Below, piece after piece: positions 6,009 to 11,707 of a DNA stretch of 11,707 nucleotides. Origin of the DNA: Campylobacterales bacterium (lineage in GTDB: Bacteria; Campylobacterota; Campylobacteria; Campylobacterales; Nitratiruptoraceae); assembly GCA_027068245.1 (NCBI GenBank), contig JAMOUF010000102.1, forward strand, positions 1-11,707, in the 5' to 3' direction. The notes beneath the pieces were generated by a model. The model was not told the DNA's origin. It saw only the letters and a list, made by a program, of their open reading frames with translations, and ran no database searches. The position numbers and the translations under genes are program-made. Each line of letters begins with the position of its first letter. Position 1 is the first letter of the stretch.

Positions 6009-6737
6009 TCATCTTATATTAAACTCTTTTGGCTCCGGTGCCTCGAAATCGTAATTTAGCAGCTTCATCCGTTTGGAGTGGAGCATCATTCTCTCCCAGG
6101 GCTTTCCTCCATAGAGGGTATCACCGATGATTGGGTGTCCGGCTCTTGCCAGATGGACCCTTATTTGGTGGGTTCTGCCCGTTTTTATCACCGCTTTGAC
6201 CTTTGTCTTTTTGCCGTGTATCTCCAACGGAGTTATATGGGTGATGGCCTCTTTTCCCTTGCTTCTGGAGATACGGCTTTTGGCCCTGCCATCCTTTTTG
6301 ACGGTCAAGATAGGCAAATCGATAGTCATCTCCTCTGGGATGATGCCTTCAACCCAGGCCACATACTCTTTATAGACGTTCTGGTTTTTAAACTCCTCCA
6401 CCGCCTTTTTACGAAACTCCTTATCCTTTGAAAGCACCAGCACGCCGCTGGTCTCTTTATCGAGTCTGTGGATTAGCTCATAGCCGCTGTCGCGCTTTAT
6501 CTCCTCGCTGGTGACATGTGCCGGTTTGTTGATGGCCAAAACCTTCTCGTCCTCAAAAATCACCTCCGGCTGTTCGATTTTTTTCACCCGAAATTTTGTT
6601 TTCGTATCTATCTCTCCCCTGGCTATTTGAACCTTTCTGTCTCCAACATAGACCAGCCCCCTGTCTATCAGCTCCTTGGCCTTTTTGTTGGAGATTCCCA
6701 ACTGCTCAGCCAAAACCTTGTATGCCTTATCCTTCAT
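6009..6737 (-). CDS. RluA-family pseudouridine synthase with N-terminal S4 domain
   Basis: It isomerises uridine to pseudouridine in rRNA or tRNA; the exact target cannot be read from the sequence. The 242 residues show an S4 RNA-binding domain at about 2-50 (LAEQLGISNKKAKELIDRG), the active-site motif IHRLDKETSGVLVLSK (89-104) with catalytic Asp93, and the conserved KTGRTHQIRVHLARAG (186-201) followed by HPIIGDTLYG (201-210). This is the RluA/RluC/RluD group, not RsuA. It is shorter than E. coli RluD (326), as are other Campylobacterota members. ATG start; the first 11 bases overlap the DUF167 gene. Last gene of its operon; in C. jejuni, as I recall, the equivalent gene also precedes ffh. 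Confidence 0.93.
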   Translation of the reverse strand: MKDKAYKVLAEQLGISNKKAKELIDRGLVYVGDRKVQIARGEIDTKTKFRVKKIEQPEVIFEDEKVLAINKPAHVTSEEIKRDSGYELIHRLDKETSGVLVLSKDKEFRKKAVEEFKNQNVYKEYVAWVEGIIPEEMTIDLPILTVKKDGRAKSRISRSKGKEAITHITPLEIHGKKTKVKAVIKTGRTHQIRVHLARAGHPIIGDTLYGGKPWERMMLHSKRMKLLNYDFEAPEPKEFNIR

Positions 6738-7017
6738 TACACTCCTTTAAAAAATTCTCCACTTTTTCACTAAGAGGCAGCCTCACAGATTTTCTTCTGC
6801 CGCTTTGGCCGCTTATGAGCTCTATATCGCCCTTTGGCACCTTGAAAGTTTTGCTTAGAAACTTTATAAGCTCCTTGTTGGCCTCTCCCTCCACGGGCGG
6901 GGCTTTTATGTTGATTTTGAGACTGTCGCCCAAAAGCCCGGCAATCTTGTTTTTGGAGGAGTTTGGCTGGGCCTTTATAAAAAGAATTACGCTATTTTTT
7001 TCTTTTTTATACCACAT
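6727..7017 (-). CDS. DUF167 (YggU-type) family protein
   Basis: A small conserved protein of 96 residues whose biochemical role is unknown. It has the DUF167 signature: VKAQP-like segment IKAQPNSSKNKIAGLLGD (14-31), then LKINIKAPPVEGEANKELIKFLSKTF (about 33-58), and ISGQSGRRKSVRL (68-80). The family has a compact alpha/beta fold. ATG start. It overlaps waaA upstream and the RluA-family gene downstream by 11 bp each, so it is probably co-translated with both. In other bacteria DUF167 genes often lie next to membrane or pseudouridine-synthase genes, which does not settle its job. Confidence 0.9.
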   Translation of the reverse strand: MWYKKEKNSVILFIKAQPNSSKNKIAGLLGDSLKINIKAPPVEGEANKELIKFLSKTFKVPKGDIELISGQSGRRKSVRLPLSEKVENFLKECNEG

Positions 7018-8149
7018 CTTCCAGCTCTTTTAAAATGGGCTTTATATCGGCCTTTTTCACGATTTTCGTGGGCTTTGGCAAATCTTTTATAGCCTCTGCC
7101 AGTTTCGAGGCCTGGGTAATTTCGATGCCCTCTACGGAGTCGTAACTCTCTTTTTGGTTGAAAAAATACTCTCCGCTGATGATGGGTTTGTTGAAAAAGG
7201 CTGGCTCCAAAGGGTTGTGTCCGCCCACTTTGCCCGTAAAACTTCCCCCAAGTATCACAAGGTCGCTTGCGGCGTAGATGTTGTTTAGCTCACCAACCTT
7301 GTCCACCAGGACTATATCGCTTAAAAGGTCCTCTCTTTGGCTGAGTTTATGATAGCTTAGATTCTCCCTTTTTGCAATCTGGCTCAAAAGTTCGTCCACC
7401 TCCTCAAAACGCTCCGGATGCCTTGGAACCACCGCCAGCGTTCCGCCCCGCCCACTGGCAAGCCAGGCTGTGGCTATAATCTCCTCTTCGGGCTCGTGGG
7501 TGCTTGCGGCAACGCTCAAAAAACCTCTTTTTTCATATTTTTTAGTAACCCTGGGAGTGTTTAAAAGCTTCAGGTTTCCCACCACTTTCACATTTTTGGC
7601 GCCAAGCTCCTCAAGCCTTTGCCTGTCCTTTTCGCTCTGGGCGAAAACCGCGTCGATATTCTCAAACACCCTTTTGTAAAGCCATCTGAATTTCAGATAC
7701 CTCCTATAACTTCTATCACTTATGCGGGCGTTTATCAAAAGGGTTCTGGCCCCTCTTTTACGGCTTAAAAAAAAGAGCAGATACCAAAGCTCCGCCTCGG
7801 CAACCACCAAAGCCTTTTGGGGTTTTAGCCACCACCAAAGCAGCGGCTCAAAAGGCAGATACCTCACATTTGGAGATATCTTTTTGGCCTCGTTGAAACC
7901 GGTCTGGGTTATGACGGAAATATTGGGCTCGTCAAATCTTTCAGCCAGCGGCTCTATCAGTTTGGTCTCGCCCAAAGAGCAGCTGTGGAAGTGGATGGAG
8001 CTTTTGGAAAAGGGTGGGTTTTTAAACAGGAAAAACCTGGCCGGAATGGACCTTTTGTATTTTTTTTTAAAAATGAGCGGTATCAAAAAAGGTATGGCCA
8101 GGCCGTATGCTACAAAGAGCAAAGAGGTGTAGATATAGCTAAACATCAC
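7007..8149 (-). CDS. waaA: 3-deoxy-D-manno-octulosonic acid (Kdo) transferase WaaA
   Basis: WaaA (KdtA) transfers Kdo from CMP-Kdo to the lipid A precursor at the inner membrane, an essential step of LPS core synthesis. The 380-residue GT30 protein has an N-terminal membrane anchor (about 5-27), HSCSLGE with the expected catalytic Glu61 (55-61), AEAELW (117-122), NARISDRS (140-147), AASTHEPEEE (214-223), VPRHPERF (241-248) and the CMP-Kdo-site motif GGHNPLEPA (309-317). The start is GTG at 8149 or the adjacent ATG at 8146; an AGAGG sequence lies directly before the GTG, and reinitiation after the upstream TAA four bases away is likely. It overlaps DUF167 by 11 bp. Presence of WaaA implies a Gram-negative, LPS-bearing cell. 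Confidence 0.95.
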   Translation of the reverse strand: MMFSYIYTSLLFVAYGLAIPFLIPLIFKKKYKRSIPARFFLFKNPPFSKSSIHFHSCSLGETKLIEPLAERFDEPNISVITQTGFNEAKKISPNVRYLPFEPLLWWWLKPQKALVVAEAELWYLLFFLSRKRGARTLLINARISDRSYRRYLKFRWLYKRVFENIDAVFAQSEKDRQRLEELGAKNVKVVGNLKLLNTPRVTKKYEKRGFLSVAASTHEPEEEIIATAWLASGRGGTLAVVPRHPERFEEVDELLSQIAKRENLSYHKLSQREDLLSDIVLVDKVGELNNIYAASDLVILGGSFTGKVGGHNPLEPAFFNKPIISGEYFFNQKESYDSVEGIEITQASKLAEAIKDLPKPTKIVKKADIKPILKELEDVV

Positions 8150-8153
8150 CTCT

Positions 8154-8867
8154 TTAAACTTCTTCTTCCTCTAAATAAAGAATCCTGCCGCAGTGAGGAC
8201 AAGTGGTAATCTCCTCACCCTTTATCACCTGGGCGTAGGTTTTGTCGTTTATCTTCATAAAACACCCCATACAGGCCTGTTTTTTAACGGGCACCACGGC
8301 GCTGTTTCCGGCCCATCGGCGGATTTTCTCGTAAAATACCAGTATCTGCTGGGGAATTTTTTCTATAAGCTCGCTCTTTTTCTTGAAAAGCTCCTCTCTT
8401 TGTCTCTCAAGGGCCTCTCTCTCCTTTTGGACCTCCTCCTCTATCTCCTTTAACTTCTCCTCCTGCTCTTTGAGGCTCTGCTCCAAAGCCTCCCTCTCCT
8501 CTTTTTTGCTCTCGCAGAGATTTTCGAGCCTGGCTATCTCCTCGTTGGCGAAGTTTATCTGCTCTTTTGCGATATCCTCTTCAAGCTGGAGAGCTTTAAG
8601 CTCCTTTTCCGTCTTTACCTGGGCGCTCTTTTTCTCAAGCTCGCTCAGTTTGTCGGCCAGCTCTTTTAGATGGAGCTCGTTTTTGGCCTTTTTGACCTCG
8701 CACTCTTTTATCTCTTCATCTATCTGCGCTATAGCCTGGCGCAGGGTCTCCACATCTTTTTTTGCTCTATTGAGCCTCTCTTCAACCTCCGCTATTTTTG
8801 GGCCGAAGCTGTCAATCTCTTTGTCGATTTTGGAGAGCTCCACCAGTTTCGCGATATAATCTTTCAT
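8154..8867 (-). CDS. Coiled-coil protein with C4 zinc ribbon (HP0958/FlgZ-like)
   Basis: A 237-residue protein with a long Glu/Lys-rich coiled coil (about 8-170) and a C-terminal C4 zinc ribbon: CMGC (199-202) and CPHCGR (223-228), after the conserved FYEKIRRWAGN (178-188). This is the architecture of Helicobacter pylori HP0958 (FlgZ), which stabilises the sigma factor RpoN and affects flagellar gene expression. Orthologues occur throughout Campylobacterota, so a wider role is likely. I place the start at the ATG at 8867, two bases after the nif3 stop, because AAAGG (8874-8878) is six bases upstream; a TTG at 8873 would add two residues but sits directly against that site. It lies between nif3 and waaA, the same neighbours as in H. 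pylori and C. jejuni as I recall them. Confidence 0.92.
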   Translation of the reverse strand: MKDYIAKLVELSKIDKEIDSFGPKIAEVEERLNRAKKDVETLRQAIAQIDEEIKECEVKKAKNELHLKELADKLSELEKKSAQVKTEKELKALQLEEDIAKEQINFANEEIARLENLCESKKEEREALEQSLKEQEEKLKEIEEEVQKEREALERQREELFKKKSELIEKIPQQILVFYEKIRRWAGNSAVVPVKKQACMGCFMKINDKTYAQVIKGEEITTCPHCGRILYLEEEEV

Positions 8868-8869
8868 TC

Positions 8870-9595
8870 TCAACCTTTATAATTTAGAGGATTTTTCACT
8901 GGTGCAATTATAGCCTCAATTGAATATTTTTTCAATTCGTCAGCCATTACCTCGGCAAAAAACCTCTCACTCTCGAAATGGCCTATATCTATTACGCCAA
9001 GTCCCAAAATTTGCGCCTTCACCGCGTCGTGATATTTCAAATCCCCGGTTAAAAACAGGTCGGCTTTGACACTGTCTATCAATCCTCCTCCACTGCCGGT
9101 GGTTAGGGCAATTTTTTCTATTTTATCCGGACCCTTCACAAATCTTAAGCATTGTAGGCCAAAACTGTCCCTGACCCACTCCAGGGCCTCCTCAAAACCC
9201 ATCTTCTTCTCAAAATAGCAGACAAACCCCTCGCACTCCACACCCTTTGCGCCCAGCACCTTCGTCGCCACATAGCGGTTCAGGTGGGTTTTGTCAAAAT
9301 TGGTATGAAGGGCGATATGGGCGATATCCTTTTTTATAAGCTCGACTAAAATCTTATCCGGATAGGAGCTGTAATCAATCCTTTTTATGGGGGAGAATAT
9401 CAGGGGATGGTGGGTTATAATCAACGAGCCGGGCTCCAGGGAGCGCACCAGCTCCTCATCCATATCCACGCTCACATAAACCTTTTCTATCCTCTTTTGC
9501 CACTCGCCAACATTCAGGCCGCTGTTGTCCCACTTCTCCTGCAGCTCAAAAGGCGAAATAAGGTCTAAAACCTTCCACACATCCCTAAGCCTCAA
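8870..9595 (-). CDS. Nif3-like dinuclear metal centre protein (YbgI/GTP cyclohydrolase I type 2 family)
   Basis: Members form toroidal hexamers with a two-metal site per subunit; the physiological substrate is unsettled, although H. pylori and other members are often labelled GTP cyclohydrolase 1 type 2. The 241 residues contain the N-terminal [17 protein letters not shown] (14-30), metal ligands in THHP (His62, His63), HTNFD (His97 and Asp101), and the second cluster DIGHFESE (203-210, with His206 and Glu210). Length is normal for the short bacterial form without the PII-like insert. The start is TTG at 9595: no in-frame ATG exists nearby, a stop codon lies two codons upstream, and AAGGAG is seven bases before it. 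It overlaps glyQ by 11 bp. Confidence 0.93.
   Translation of the reverse strand: MRLRDVWKVLDLISPFELQEKWDNSGLNVGEWQKRIEKVYVSVDMDEELVRSLEPGSLIITHHPLIFSPIKRIDYSSYPDKILVELIKKDIAHIALHTNFDKTHLNRYVATKVLGAKGVECEGFVCYFEKKMGFEEALEWVRDSFGLQCLRFVKGPDKIEKIALTTGSGGGLIDSVKADLFLTGDLKYHDAVKAQILGLGVIDIGHFESERFFAEVMADELKKYSIEAIIAPVKNPLNYKG
8874..8878 (-). promoter_or_regulatory. Ribosome-binding site deciding the start of the zinc-ribbon gene
   Basis: AAAGG on the minus strand, at the end of nif3. It is six bases from the ATG at 8867 but zero from the alternative TTG at 8873, so the ATG is favoured. Confidence 0.6.
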
Positions 9596-10436
9596 GTTTC
9601 AGCTCCTTATAGACCCTGGCGCACCCCTTTGCCAGCTCCCTTACCTTGAGTATGTAGTTTTGCCTCTCGGTTACGCTGATGGCCTTTCTGGCATCGAGCA
9701 TATTGAAGGTATGGCTTGCCAAAAGGCAGTAGTCGTACGCCACCAGCGGCAGCTTCTCCTCCAGTGCCCTGTTGCACTCTTTCACATAGTCGTTGAAGTG
9801 GCTGAAAAGCATCGATGTATCAGCCACCTCGAAGTGGTATTTGCTAAACTCGAATTCCCCCTCTTTGTGAACGTCGGCGTAGGTGACGCCCTCGCTCCAG
9901 AGGATGTCGAACACGCTCTCCACGCCCTGCAGATACATAGCCAGCCGCTCGGTGCCGTATGTTATCTCCACCGCAACCGGGTCGCACTCGTATCCGCCTA
10001 CCTGCTGAAAATATGTAAACTGGGTGACCTCCATCCCGTCAAGCCAGACCTCCCAGCCAAGCCCCCAAGCTCCAAGGGTTGGGCTCTCCCAGTTATCCTC
10101 CACGAACCTGATATCGTGTTTTTTGATATCAAGACCCAGTGCCTCCAGGCTTTTTAGGTAAAGCTCCTGGATATTGTCCGGACTTGGTTTTATCAGCACC
10201 TGAAACTGATAGTAGCTCCCAAGCCTGTTGGGGTTTTGGCCATATCTGCCATCCGTTGGCCTTCTGCTTGGGGCGACGTAGGCCGTGGACCAGGGTTTGT
10301 TGTCAAGAGAGCGTAAAAATGTGGCCGGATGGAATGTGCCGGCACCGCTTGGGATGTCATAGGGCTGTAATATCACGCATCCCTGTTTTTGCCAAAAATC
10401 CTGCAGCTTCAATAGCAGTTCGCTGAAAGTCAACAT
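9585..10436 (-). CDS. glyQ: Glycyl-tRNA synthetase alpha subunit
   Basis: GlyQ is the catalytic (class II aminoacyl-tRNA synthetase) subunit of the bacterial alpha2beta2 glycyl-tRNA synthetase. The 283-residue protein starts [20 protein letters not shown] and shows [12 protein letters not shown] (31-42), [18 protein letters not shown] (55-72), [12 protein letters not shown] (75-86), [20 protein letters not shown] (122-141) and [12 protein letters not shown] (157-168), all near-invariant in GlyQ. An in-frame GTG/TTG-type extension of 29 residues upstream is possible by reading frame but lacks similarity and overlaps the glutaredoxin gene; the ATG at 10436 is right, sharing one base with that gene's TAA (TAATG). 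AAGGAG lies 11 bases upstream. The beta subunit gene glyS is not in the window, which is usual where the two genes are unlinked. Confidence 0.97.
   Translation of the reverse strand: MLTFSELLLKLQDFWQKQGCVILQPYDIPSGAGTFHPATFLRSLDNKPWSTAYVAPSRRPTDGRYGQNPNRLGSYYQFQVLIKPSPDNIQELYLKSLEALGLDIKKHDIRFVEDNWESPTLGAWGLGWEVWLDGMEVTQFTYFQQVGGYECDPVAVEITYGTERLAMYLQGVESVFDILWSEGVTYADVHKEGEFEFSKYHFEVADTSMLFSHFNDYVKECNRALEEKLPLVAYDYCLLASHTFNMLDARKAISVTERQNYILKVRELAKGCARVYKELKLEA
9603..9608 (-). promoter_or_regulatory. Ribosome-binding site deciding the TTG start of nif3
   Basis: AAGGAG on the minus strand inside the 3' end of glyQ, seven bases before the TTG at 9595. Its strength and spacing make the TTG start convincing. 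Confidence 0.7.
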
Positions 10437-10672
10437 TATATTCCAAGCTCCTTTTTTATCCTGGCCTCGTCGAATCCGCATATCCACCTGCTTCCAACCA
10501 AAACCACGGGAACTCCCCTGCATCCGTGTTTTAAGCAGTCCTGGGCCGCCTTTTTGTCTTTGGAGATATCTATCTCCTTAAACTTTATCCCCTCTTTTTT
10601 GAAAAACTGTTTAGCCCTGGTGCACCACACACATCCGGGGCTTGTAAAAAGAACCACTCTTTTTTGCGCCAT
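10436..10672 (-). CDS. Glutaredoxin-like protein with CVWC active site
   Basis: A 78-residue thioredoxin-fold protein that would reduce disulfides or serve as a small redox carrier in the cytosol. It has the active-site CVWC (14-17) in place of the classical CPYC, the EIDISKD strand region (33-39), and the cis-Pro loop GVPVV (53-57), followed by [11 protein letters not shown]. It resembles the small YruB/NrdH-like glutaredoxins. Three further cysteines (46, 51, 65) are unusual for such a short protein. The start is the ATG at 10672, sharing a base with the DUF89 stop (TGATG) and preceded by AAGGAGG at 10677-10683; a longer reading frame upstream overlaps DUF89 and has no family similarity. 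Its stop shares one base with the glyQ ATG. Confidence 0.9.
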   Translation of the reverse strand: MAQKRVVLFTSPGCVWCTRAKQFFKKEGIKFKEIDISKDKKAAQDCLKHGCRGVPVVLVGSRWICGFDEARIKKELGI

Positions 10673-11547
10673 CACTCCTCCTTTATCTTGTCGTTTCTTA
10701 TGCAAACAAGGTCGCCCACGCTCTTTCCAACCCGTTGGGCCACCACTGAGCATTTGACCTTGAACAGATGAAAAACCCTCTCATCTTTCAAGGTGTCCAT
10801 ACATTCGAAATTTCCCATACCCTTCGCCACTATCAAATCTACGCTCTCAAAAAGAGCGCGGGTCTGCTGGTTTACCCTCTTTAGCAAAAAACCTGGCGTA
10901 TCCACTCCGCTGTTTACAATCTGCGCTACCACATCCATCTCCACCGCGGCGGCCTCTTGCTCGGTCACATCGTTGATGATGGGCCTGCCCCTTACCACAT
11001 AGTATTTCTCCATATCCGGATAGAAGTTCTCGATAACCTCCAAAAGCACCCTGTCATAAAGATGCTCTCCAACATTGTCGCCTATTAGCATAAAGCTTTT
11101 GGCATCTTTTAGCCGCTTAACTATCTCCATCTTCTCATCTATGGCAAATTGTGCCTCGAAAATCTTTTTTATCTCCTCTTCTATATCAAATCTGACCTGG
11201 GTGGCGAAATCTATTACGTTTCCAGCCACGCTGGCCCTGAGCGCCGCGTCTATCTTGCACTGGGCCTCATCTATCTTTTTTAGCACGAAATCGAGATAGG
11301 AAAAAGCGCCGTTTAGCGTCTCGATTTTTTGACGCTCGAAAAGGTCCTCTTTGCCAAGATATGCGGCTATATCCCCATACATCCTCACTGCAGCCTCCGG
11401 CGGGGTCTGCTTAAGTGAAAAAGAGGCTATATCCAAAGCCGCGATTTTCAAAATCTCGCGGGCACACTCATCATCGCACCCGTTTGCCTTGGCAGTTCTT
11501 AAAGCCTGGTCGAAAAGACAGACCAGGCAGTCGCTTTTCATATTCAT
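10672..11547 (-). CDS. DUF89 (ARMT1-like) family metal-dependent phosphatase
   Basis: DUF89 proteins are metal-dependent phosphatases proposed to remove damaged or excess phosphometabolites; substrates of the prokaryotic branch are not established. The 291 residues show an N-terminal CLVC pair (Cys7, Cys10) typical of the prokaryotic subfamily, GNVID (109-113), the metal-site motif IGDNVGEHLYDRVLLE (155-170, with Asp157, Asn158 and Asp165), VVRGRPIINDVTEQEA (184-199) and VAKGMGNFE (240-248). The ATG at 11547 shares its A with the purE stop (TGATG); a second Met two codons later is possible. It is coupled at its 3' end to the glutaredoxin gene by another TGATG. As I recall, C. jejuni has one uncharacterised gene between purE and glyQ; I do not know whether it is related. 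Confidence 0.9.
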   Translation of the reverse strand: MNMKSDCLVCLFDQALRTAKANGCDDECAREILKIAALDIASFSLKQTPPEAAVRMYGDIAAYLGKEDLFERQKIETLNGAFSYLDFVLKKIDEAQCKIDAALRASVAGNVIDFATQVRFDIEEEIKKIFEAQFAIDEKMEIVKRLKDAKSFMLIGDNVGEHLYDRVLLEVIENFYPDMEKYYVVRGRPIINDVTEQEAAAVEMDVVAQIVNSGVDTPGFLLKRVNQQTRALFESVDLIVAKGMGNFECMDTLKDERVFHLFKVKCSVVAQRVGKSVGDLVCIRNDKIKEE

Positions 11548-11707
11548 CAGGCATCTTTCGCGTCAATCAGCACTTCAACCTCGCTCGAGTCGCTCTCCAC
11601 CTTTTTGGCTTTGGCTATTCTGTCCTCCTCCAGCTTGGCCTTAAGCTCCTCATCGTCTATGGCTAAAATCTGCATCGCCAAATAGGCGCCGTTCACGGCC
11701 CCGGCCT
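11547..11707 (-). CDS. purE: N5-carboxyaminoimidazole ribonucleotide mutase PurE, 3' end (5' part outside window)
   Basis: PurE moves the carboxylate of N5-CAIR to C4, giving CAIR in de novo purine synthesis. Only the last 52 codons are inside the window. Translated from the minus strand the segment reads GAVNGAYLAMQILAIDDEEL near its start, matching the C-terminal helix of PurE (the family has AGxxNAxxLAxQILA there), then a charged helix KAKLEEDRIAKAKKVE and a tail ending VLIDAKDA. The TGA stop shares one base with the DUF89 ATG. The gene continues beyond 11707, so the CAIR-binding SxSD motif cannot be checked. Confidence 0.85.
   Translation of the reverse strand, partial: AGAVNGAYLAMQILAIDDEELKAKLEEDRIAKAKKVESDSSEVEVLIDAKDA

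Noticed and set aside
7722..8132. 136-codon plus-strand open frame opposite waaA
   Set aside because: Antisense shadow of the conserved waaA coding sequence; no motif or start signal.
8383..8859. 158-codon Ser/Leu-rich open frame on the plus strand
   Set aside because: It is the reverse complement of the Glu/Lys-rich coiled coil of the zinc-ribbon gene; GAG/GAA codons read backwards give Ser, Leu and Phe. No independent support.
9525..10157. 210-codon open frame on the plus strand opposite glyQ and nif3
   Set aside because: Lies across two well-supported genes on the other strand and shows no domain motif.
10437..10523. 29-residue N-terminal extension of GlyQ
   Set aside because: Overlaps the glutaredoxin coding region, has no GlyQ similarity, and the ATG at 10436 gives the family-standard N-terminus.
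10673..10753. 27-residue N-terminal extension of the glutaredoxin
   Set aside because: Overlaps the conserved 3' part of DUF89, and the ATG at 10672 has a strong AAGGAGG site.
1..11707. Search for a CRISPR array, insertion sequence, phage genes, defence system, tRNA/rRNA genes or riboswitch
   Set aside because: No regularly spaced repeats, transposase motifs, cloverleaf-like sequences or long untranslated leaders are visible; nearly every base is in a recognised housekeeping gene.

Overview
The window is a piece of a bacterial housekeeping chromosome, almost certainly from the Campylobacterota (former Epsilonproteobacteria). Three things point there. The order purE - (one or two small genes) - glyQ - nif3 - zinc-ribbon coiled-coil gene - waaA - rluA-type gene - ffh - rpsP - khpA - rimM - trmD - rplS is, as I recall it, the order found in Campylobacter jejuni. 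The coiled-coil/zinc-ribbon protein is of the Helicobacter HP0958/FlgZ type. The ispE-smpB pair is also typical. Base composition looks to be in the mid-40s percent GC by eye, higher than Campylobacter or Nautilia, so a Sulfurovum-like or other environmental lineage fits better; that last step is inference.

Layout. Positions 2-1851 (+): truB (5' end outside the window), ispE and smpB, packed head to tail. Positions 1832-2434 (-): an unrecognised Cys-rich lipoprotein that converges on smpB and shares 20 bp with it. Positions 2487-5929 (-): ffh-rpsP-khpA-rimM-trmD-rplS, the protein-export and ribosome-maturation operon. Positions 5930-6008: the only AT-rich gap between the two large minus-strand blocks, with an AT palindrome followed by T7 (read on the minus strand) and a candidate ffh promoter. 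Positions 6009-11707 (-): purE (3' end only), DUF89 phosphatase, glutaredoxin, glyQ, nif3, zinc-ribbon coiled-coil gene, waaA, DUF167 and an RluA-family pseudouridine synthase, all overlapping or within 4 nt, so a single translationally coupled operon. No gene-free stretch exceeds 80 bp.

Functionally the window is dominated by translation: tRNA modification (TruB, TrmD), tRNA charging (GlyQ), r-proteins S16 and L19, 30S maturation (RimM, possibly KhpA), rRNA or tRNA pseudouridylation, ribosome rescue (SmpB) and co-translational targeting (Ffh). Added to this are isoprenoid (IspE), LPS (WaaA) and purine (PurE) steps and poorly understood conserved proteins (Nif3, DUF167, DUF89).

I found no mobile element, CRISPR array, phage gene, defence system, tRNA or rRNA gene, and no obviously new multi-gene system. 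The points worth a second look are small: absence of csrA between truB and ispE; a hairpin that would mask the lipoprotein ribosome-binding site on readthrough RNA but not on RNA from its own -10 box; a Glu at the catalytic Asp position of TrmD; an attenuator-like structure between ffh and rpsP; a hairpin spanning the convergent gene ends; three TTG starts each with a good ribosome-binding site; and a Cys-rich glutaredoxin coupled to a DUF89 protein.
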